Source: Armigeres subalbatus
Taxonomy: Eukaryota; Arthropoda; Insecta; Diptera; Culicidae
NCBI RefSeq assembly: GCF_024139115.2
Contig: NC_085140.1
Span: 336,165,099 to 336,229,098, forward strand
DNA: 64,000 nucleotides
Reading direction: 5' to 3'
Shown: in pieces, positions 58,274 through 64,000 of the stretch
Numbering within the stretch: position 1 is the stretch's first letter
How the letters are laid out: each line of letters begins with the position of its first letter
Made by a program: the position numbers and the translations under genes
The notes under the pieces: generated by a model
What the model saw: the letters and a program-made list of their open reading frames with translations, nothing else
Databases searched by the model: none
What the model was told of the DNA's origin: nothing

Positions 58274-59459
58274 GTCAGTTGTTCTCTATCTGTCGTGTTC
58301 GACGCACGCGACTAGATAGCTCTGCAGAATTATATTCGCTCCAACGTTTTGGAGTTATTGTTAGTGACACAGCATTGTTCTGTTCGCGCGCTTGGTCGTC
58401 TGGATTTGTTTGCAAAGATATCCAAACAGCAACGGCACGATATGATGGAAATATCAATACCGTGCCATTTTGCTTTCCTGCCAATTCTCCGCGCCCGTCG
58501 GGAGCGAAATTCAAAATTTGTCAAACAATTGGACGGTGATGTTGCATACATCGAAACAGTGTATAAAATGACGGAGAACCAGGATTTGTATAAAGACAAA
58601 ACGAAGGAGGCAATGACGGAGTCAATAGTCAAAAACGCGCCAACCAAAATTTCGTATACGCTGACGGAAAATCGATTGAAGTGTATGACGGTTGCAGGTT
58701 GCAGGGCAAATGTACACTATGTCCGGGTGTATTATCTCCATCCGGAAATCACTGACAAAGAACTGTCCTCGGTTTTTGGAAAATATGGAAAAGTAGATCG
58801 AATCGTGTGAAAAGTTTCTGCAGGCTTGGGTCTCGATCCAGTGATACGGGCGCCAGAGGTGTATATATTGACCTTGAAGATGATATTCCGTCATCGATTG
58901 AGGTATGCAACAGGAAAGGAAAGGTTTTCTATGATGGACTAAAAACAAGTGCTTCGTGTGTCAATCGGAAGGACACCGGAAGAATTCCTGTCCAGAAAGA
59001 TTGAATCGGAGTCAGCAAAAATCATATGCAGGAATAGTTAGAAACCTGGACCAACATCAGAAGCCGGATCCAATAGTTGATAAAATTATTGAATGCGTGG
59101 AAGAAGAAATATCGAAGATGAGCCTGAGCTGGACCTGGAAATCAGAACCGGAACAACAACATGGAGAATCGATGACGAGGCTATTTATCGTACATGCGGT
59201 ATTCGAATGCTACCCAGTTGGTAACCAAATTCAACGCTGCGATGGAGGAACAAACTCGGAAGTTAGTGCGAGCCAGGTCGGGCAAATTCGCTAAATCTGG
59301 ATCGACGGAGCATCATCTCCCAAGGAAAACTCTCGCAAAAGTAAAAATTAGATTTTTTATGTTTTATTATGTAACAATATGAACGAAATATCGGCTCCGT
59401 GAAGTTTTTTATAAAGCGCCTGAGCCTATTAAATAAACCAATTAAAAAAAGGTCGTAGG
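58262..59459 (+). mobile_element. Internally deleted LINE inserted in the GGTCGAA array
   Basis: AAAGGACGTAGG (58262-58273) and AAAGGTCGTAGG (59448-59459) flank the element and differ at one base, consistent with a 12-bp target duplication (though both also resemble the surrounding repeat). The insert has a leader, an ORF1 relic and then a 3' end with CGGCTCCGTGAAG, AAGCGCCTGAGCC and a poly(A)-like tail. No endonuclease or reverse transcriptase sequence is present in about 1.18 kb, so ORF2 has been lost while both ends remain. Confidence 0.7.
58568..59300 (+). pseudogene. LINE ORF1 (CCHC gag-like) relic
   Basis: From the ATG at 58568 the frame is open to a TGA at 58808 and includes a VRVYYLHPEITDKEL segment followed by FGKYGKVDRIV, resembling an RNA-binding fold of LINE ORF1 proteins. 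ORF1 character then continues in other frames: a DLEDDIPSSIE segment near 58870 and a CFVCQSEGHRKNSC zinc knuckle (CX2CX4HX4C) at 58950-58991. At least two frameshifts separate these parts, so no ORF1 protein can be made. The expected role of the ancestor is binding element RNA. The clade is not certain. Upstream frames starting at 58349 are probably leader. Confidence 0.65.
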
Positions 59460-59790
59460 AACAAATGGTCGAAACAAAAAATCTTAGTCAAGAGGTCGAA
59501 GGGTCAAAAGGTCGAAACAATAAAATTGAGTCAAAAGATCGAAGGACAAAAGGTCGAAAGAACGGTTGTAGGACAAATGCACGAAGGTCGAAAGGACAAA
59601 AGCCCAAAGGGTTAAAAGGTCTAAGGACAAAAGGTCGGGTCAAAAGTCGGAGGATCAAAAGGTTGAAAAGGCGAAAAACAAAAGATAGAAAAAATAGTTG
59701 CATGACAAAAGGTCGAAAGTGAAAATGTTGCAAATCAAAAGGTTGAAAGTCACAAGATCTAAGGTTAAAAGGTCAAGATCAAAAGGTGAG
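59451..59790 (+). repeat. GGTCGAA-type minisatellite, right part
   Basis: The same family continues after the LINE with GTCGAAACAAAAAATCTTAG and AAAAGGTCGAAGGACA-type units. It ends near GGTGAGATGGGATAAG, the recurring right edge. Confidence 0.9.
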
Positions 59791-59799
59791 ATGGGATAA

Positions 59800-60340
59800 G
59801 GGGCCGTACACTAAACATTTTTTCGTTTTTCAACCCTCTCCCCCATGTAAGATTTTTCTTATACAAATCTATTTTTATTTATATGGAACGTAAGAAAATG
59901 GCAAAAACTCCCTCCCCAAAAGGTCCTTACGTAAATATTGTACGTTAGGTGGTCATTTGTCAGAAAGAGCCATTCGGCTAAAATGTCCTTTCTGCAATAC
60001 AACCCTTTCAGCAAACGGCATTTTCTGCCAAATGACCTATTTGGCTAAACGACTAAATGATCGATTCAGTCGAACGATACTTTTTCAGAAAACTCCATTT
60101 GCCGAAATGATTGTTCGGCAGAAAGGACATTGTCGAGTCACATCATCATTTTTATAAATTGCATTTTTAGTCAAATGATCTATTCGACTTTTTCGGCCTA
60201 ACAGCATTTTCAGTCAAATGACCTTTTCGATCTTTCGATCAATTTACCAGTTCCGCGAATGTTCCTTCCGGCTGTATGTCGCTTTCAAACCATATTTTCG
60301 GTCAAACCTTTTCGACATGATAATAGAATCAGATAATCGT
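59800..60340. repeat. Degenerate TTTGGC/TTCGGC minisatellite and flank
   Basis: 59940-60340 is built of irregular units around AAATGACCTATTTGGC and TTCGGCAGAAAGGACATT. 59800-59935 begins GGGGCCGTACACTAAAC and contains CCCTCTCCCCC, which look like a separate short dispersed element, not resolved. The array is cut by a gap. Confidence 0.65.
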
Positions 60341-60342
60341 TC

Positions 60343-60367
60343 NNNNNNNNNNNNNNNNNNNNNNNNN
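60343..60367. other. Assembly gap (25 N)
   Basis: A run of N of the same length as the one at 13212-13236, so it is a formatted gap of unknown real size. Confidence 0.99.
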
Positions 60368-60762
60368 ATATGCACTGTAGAACACTTATTTTGAATCGAT
60401 TTGTGTTATTAAACCAATATATGAGTGTTATTCTTAGATTGGAAATTCAAACACTTATGGAGAAAATGGAATTAATATCTGCGCATATAGACAAGGGTGA
60501 CAGTGCTGAAGGCCACAGCGGTAATCAGCAGGTTTATAGTTATAAATACGAGGCTAATTAAGCTAACTCTTAATCCGAAGTTACATGCCAAAATCAGAAT
60601 CATGACCATCATTAAGGCATTTAGCTTGTTTTATCACTATAATAAAATAGCCTGAATTTTATGTTTGCAGAATCTGTGTCATCTTGACAATCTTTTTTTT
60701 ATTAAGAACACATCCTTTGAAGATTTGGACCAGTTTATAATAAATTCAATTCAAACACAGGT

Positions 60763-61140
60763 CTACAATCTTAAATCCAAAGAAAACTGGATATCATCCT
60801 CGGGATAAAGTTTTTCCAACAAATACGCAACCAGCACCCTGTCACTTGCAGTTCCGTAGGCGGATATCATTACACCAAATACATTGTGAATCGCGATACA
60901 GACGCTGGCAATGGTAATCATGGACAGAACCGAGCCCAACTGCCGTGCCGTCTGTTTCGCAACACACCGGCATCGTGAACTAAAGTAAACTCACCTCTCG
61001 GCAGAAATCGATTTAACTTTCGCAGCCACGCTTAACCAGGACTTGCTACCGACTGAACGACGGCGTCGACCCGCAATGTAATAAAAGTCAAGATATGAAT
61101 ATTTCATGCGAAGCAATTTGCATACATTGCCGAGCTTTGA
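60763..61140 (-). pseudogene. Open frame broken by one TGA, possible broken gene or exons
   Basis: On the minus strand, codons are open from 61140 (just after CTTCCAG, a plausible splice acceptor) down to a TAG at 60763-60765, except for a TGA at 60991-60993. The first part (49 codons) is basic (GRRRRSVGSKSW). The second (75 codons) contains a hydrophobic stretch of membrane-segment character (LGSVLSMITIASVCIAIHNV and beyond), followed by a polar end with LLEKLYPEDD. GTGAGT, a good donor word, overlaps the TGA, but the nearest acceptor that keeps frame would give a 15-nt intron, too short for splicing. I do not recognise the protein. Alternatives are a decayed gene, two exons misjoined in the assembly, or chance in GC-richer DNA. 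Confidence 0.3.
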
Positions 61141-62050
61141 CTGGAAGTCAAGTGCTCCTTAGTCCTGGCGCTCGTCCTCCACAGCCAGTGATGTACATAG
61201 TAGCGTGAAAGGTTGATTGAGCATCGAGTGGTGACAGTGCCGGAATGTATCGACATCGTGGCTCATAATTCCAACGCAATGACTTAAATCCTGGCTTGAA
61301 GGGACTGGATGAATCGATAGTTGATGTCGAGGGGAATCTTATGTGAGCTCTCGGTTTACTCACCACACAGTCGACAAGCAAAAGCCTCGTCTTTCAGCGA
61401 TTATTGAATTATCACCGCAAGGATTAGTGTCCTGCGAGAATGACGAGTGACAAACGGCCACATCTCCTCAAATCAGAGCTATTTTGTCCCCACGAGGACT
61501 GACACGATGAATAATCAATTATTTGCATGAACATCGCCCAACAGGATTGTGCAGCTGTCCAAATCACCGCGCGATACACAATCCACTAATGTGACATCTG
61601 TTTTGGGCGTAATCCTTCTCGGCGGTATTGACTTGCACAATTAATATATGTGCGTGTGTCGCATGTGGTGGAAATTAATCTCGCAGGATTAACGATTCAT
61701 TACCCTTGATGGGCACGAAAGCTGTTTGCTATGACGGAATTCGAGCCGGCTTTATTGCCGTATAGAATGGCTTACAGATTGAGGACGATAACCGATACCG
61801 GGCTGAGCAGGAGATCGGCGGCATTTGAGTTAATTTTGTAATTCCGTCGGGGTTGCAAGGAATGCCTACAGGCGATAACAATTTCAAGAGAAATTTAATT
61901 AACCAGCTACTTGATGACATTATCTCCAATTTCAGTCATTCGCGTGCACCAGCAGATAGCTCCGCTGATTATAATCAATTAAATTGGGAAGTTGATAGAC
62001 AAAGGCTAAATGCTAAGTGCGAACAATTAAAGAGTGACAAAATCATGTAT
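61141..62050. other. Unassigned
   Basis: Somewhat GC-richer to about 61600. Short frames on both strands, none recognised. Confidence 0.4.
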
Positions 62051-62059
62051 TTGGTGGAG

Positions 62060-62380
62060 TTTTCCAAAGTTTTTGAAATTTAAGAGAATTGAATTTGTTT
62101 TATTTTTGCATTGCATTTGTCCGGATTTCTCAAAATCCAAACAGGAGGGATTTCTTGATATCAAAATACATAGCAAGATTTTTGCGAAGTACTGGAGATT
62201 TTCTTGGAATCTGAAGGATTTCTTCAACATCCTTGAAGGGTTTCTCGAAACACTGCTGAAAGAATTTCGTCTACATTTGAATAGGATTTTTTGAAATCTG
62301 AGCTGGATTTTCCAAAAATATTGGGCAGTATTTCCTCTAAATTTTGAGGATTTCCTCAACATTCAAAGCAGGACCAGAAT
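62060..62380. repeat. Degenerate short-period repeat (GGATTTCTC-AAATC)
   Basis: Words such as GGATTTCTTGATATC, GGATTTCTTCAACATCC, GGGTTTCTCGAAACA and GGATTTCCTCAACATTC recur at irregular spacing near 30 bp. It resembles an old, decayed minisatellite. Confidence 0.5.
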
Positions 62381-62424
62381 ACAGCCCCATTCAACTTTGA
62401 TAACGCGTTCGGTACATTTGTGTT

Positions 62425-62515
62425 GCCAAAAGGAGGAGGAGGAGGAGGTTTTGCGCCCATTTGAGAAAGAGCCTCTATTAATAGCTCTACCCAAATGGGT
62501 AAAACGCATAGTAAA
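62425..62515 (+). mobile_element. LINE 3' UTR hairpin remnant
   Basis: GAGGTTTTGCGCCCATTTGAG followed by CTCTATTAATAG-type dyads and CCCAAATGGG form a double hairpin. Its first strand matches GAGGTTTTGTGCCTTTTTGAG in the 3' UTR of the I/Jockey-like LINE (47282-47302), which has the same hairpin layout. It is probably the 3' end of a related LINE. A GGA-repeat precedes it. Confidence 0.5.
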
Positions 62516-62693
62516 AACTTGTCTCAAATTCAAAACATATTGATTCAAATTCCGAACACCTTTATTAAAGCACTAAAATGTAATGTTTCAACGTTATCTC
62601 ATTGTTGGGCAATTCTAATGTCCTTGATTTATACACCTGTCGAGAAATTTAACTTCTTTATTAAAAATAATAGAAATGGTTCAGATCCAAAGC

Positions 62694-62772
62694 AACATTT
62701 TAGTTTTATAACACTCTTGAAGCCATAGTTTACTCTTCAGAGTGTTATAAAACCAGTATAAAACCAAAATGT
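62694..62772. repeat. Short inverted repeat (foldback), 79 bp
   Basis: AACATTTTAGTTTTATAACA and CTCTTGA on the left face TCAGAGTGTTATAAAACC and CAAAATGTT on the right. The right arm has a small internal duplication of ATAAAACC. MITE-like, no coding. Confidence 0.7.
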
Positions 62773-62779
62773 TACTAGG

Positions 62780-64000
62780 GATAAATCTTCATGTGACTAG
62801 TGATCGGAATATAAGTCTGTTCGTAATTTGAGTCGAAACGGTACTGTGACGTTTTTTCTACCTAAGTTTTAAAATTTAATCATTGTTTTTCTCTATTTTT
62901 TTACGCTGGTTTTGTTATTCATTCAATTTTTAAAGAGGAAAACAAGCTTTAAGCGGTCTATAAACAATTTAAAAAAGGTTGATGCCAAGATCGATTGATT
63001 TTGTTATCAACATCGGATTTCAAAACTGAATGTTGCTAAAATCAAATTGGGTCTGTAGGAGGTGATCCTTGGGCGTACATGCCATTTAACGAAAATCTCA
63101 GTAACTATACGGATTATGTGAACTGGCGTACCATATACACAAAATATGATCATTGATGAATCATATAAACCATACATGAACATTTGAACACGTTTTGCGA
63201 TAATGTATTTTAATGATGAATTTTGGTGGAAAATTGCAACTTCAGAAAAGCGCACTAGTATCACACTTCTACATCATGTTCAAATATAACGAAGTTGCTA
63301 TTATATGAGTAGAGACATCATTAAGAACAGCAATATTTTTCACTTGCTTTGAGTTGTGGATATTTAAATTTGTTAATAGAGCTTATTGGACTCTCCAGCT
63401 AAATGTTTTACATTCTACTCCGAATTCTCACCTTTTTTTAATGCCATCTTCAAATTTTCGTTCTACTTATTTCTGTGGCTTCCTGATATTTTAGTAAGAA
63501 GAAGAATTAAATTGAAGTAAGTATAACAAAACAGGTGTAAATGAATATTTGCTTACATAATCTCACCGTCCGGACAGCTGGGGACAGCTAAGGATAGACG
63601 AAATTGATTTTGCACCACAATTACATAACATATCTAACAAATCATGATCGTTATTCAAATATGTATGATATTGACCATCTGCACATGATTAGAATGCTCG
63701 ATCGAATTTATCTCTGATTTAAACCTTCTAAACTAAGCTAAACAAGAAATTTTGACCATTTTTTCAATCCAAATTTTAAAAAAGTTTTCAACCTAAAGAT
63801 CAAATTTTTCCCACAGGTAAAGGACTTTGAAATAACTATCCTTTGCACTACATTAGATGGTGGAAGGTCCTCTGCAAGTATTGTTTTGAAAAGTGTCCGG
63901 TGTTGAGGTGTCGCGCTGGGTGATCTCCTGTACAGCAATACGTAACTGAACGAAGTAAACATGTTTAGTTCGAGCCGGCTATGTAAAATTTGGGTAGTTG
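62780..64000. other. Unassigned AT-rich DNA
   Basis: No gene or repeat recognised, except that the 19-mer AGCAATACGTAACTGAACG at 63934-63952 also occurs at 38579-38597. Confidence 0.45.

Overview
This window looks like gene-poor, repeat-dominated nuclear DNA from a culicine mosquito, most likely Aedes. It is AT-rich, has two 25-base runs of N (13212-13236, 60343-60367) that look like scaffold gaps, and carries tRNA-derived SINEs whose head, body and GAA-type tail I recognise as the Aedes Feilai family (minus strand near 48.4-48.7 kb, plus strand near 56.4-56.7 kb). I found no intact host gene, no rRNA, no functional tRNA and no CRISPR array. The species call rests on recognised repeat families only. 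Layout: 0-2.4 kb is a minisatellite of about 21-22 bp units, followed by a short TIR element and a tRNA-derived SINE. 3.4-17.6 kb is mostly unassigned AT-rich DNA with small dispersed repeats. 17.7-18.8 kb is a second minisatellite, then a possible solo LTR (19.1-19.4 kb) and a hAT-like non-autonomous element carrying a GC-rich minisatellite (20.4-22.0 kb). 27-29 kb holds two more tandem arrays. 29.4-30.2 kb is a decayed transposase gene. 31-32.2 kb is a second copy of the hAT-like element, this one with a recognisable terminus. 34.8-35.0 kb is a LINE relic. 41.7-48 kb is a degenerate satellite field (units near 138-150 bp) into which a SINE, a probable Mutator-like MITE, a foldback element and an internally deleted I/Jockey-like LINE have inserted, several with readable target-site duplications. 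48-53 kb contains foldback elements, Feilai, a 541-bp SINE with a perfect 17-bp duplication and a TIR element of about 980 bp. 58.0-59.8 kb is an AAAGGTCGAAGG-type array split by a second internally deleted LINE. The last 4 kb is mostly unassigned. Possible coding material outside transposons is weak. It consists of an unrecognised 166-codon ORF at 55886-56386, an open frame broken by one TGA at 60763-61140 (minus), and two or three short open stretches that end at good splice-donor or start at splice-acceptor consensus. The most informative observations are insertion histories: the MITE whose neighbouring satellite units act as empty-site controls, the two LINEs that lost their reverse transcriptase regions but keep both ends, and two hAT-like copies that share flanks and internal minisatellite types but differ greatly in array size. 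No cooperating set of genes, and so no new multi-gene system, is visible.
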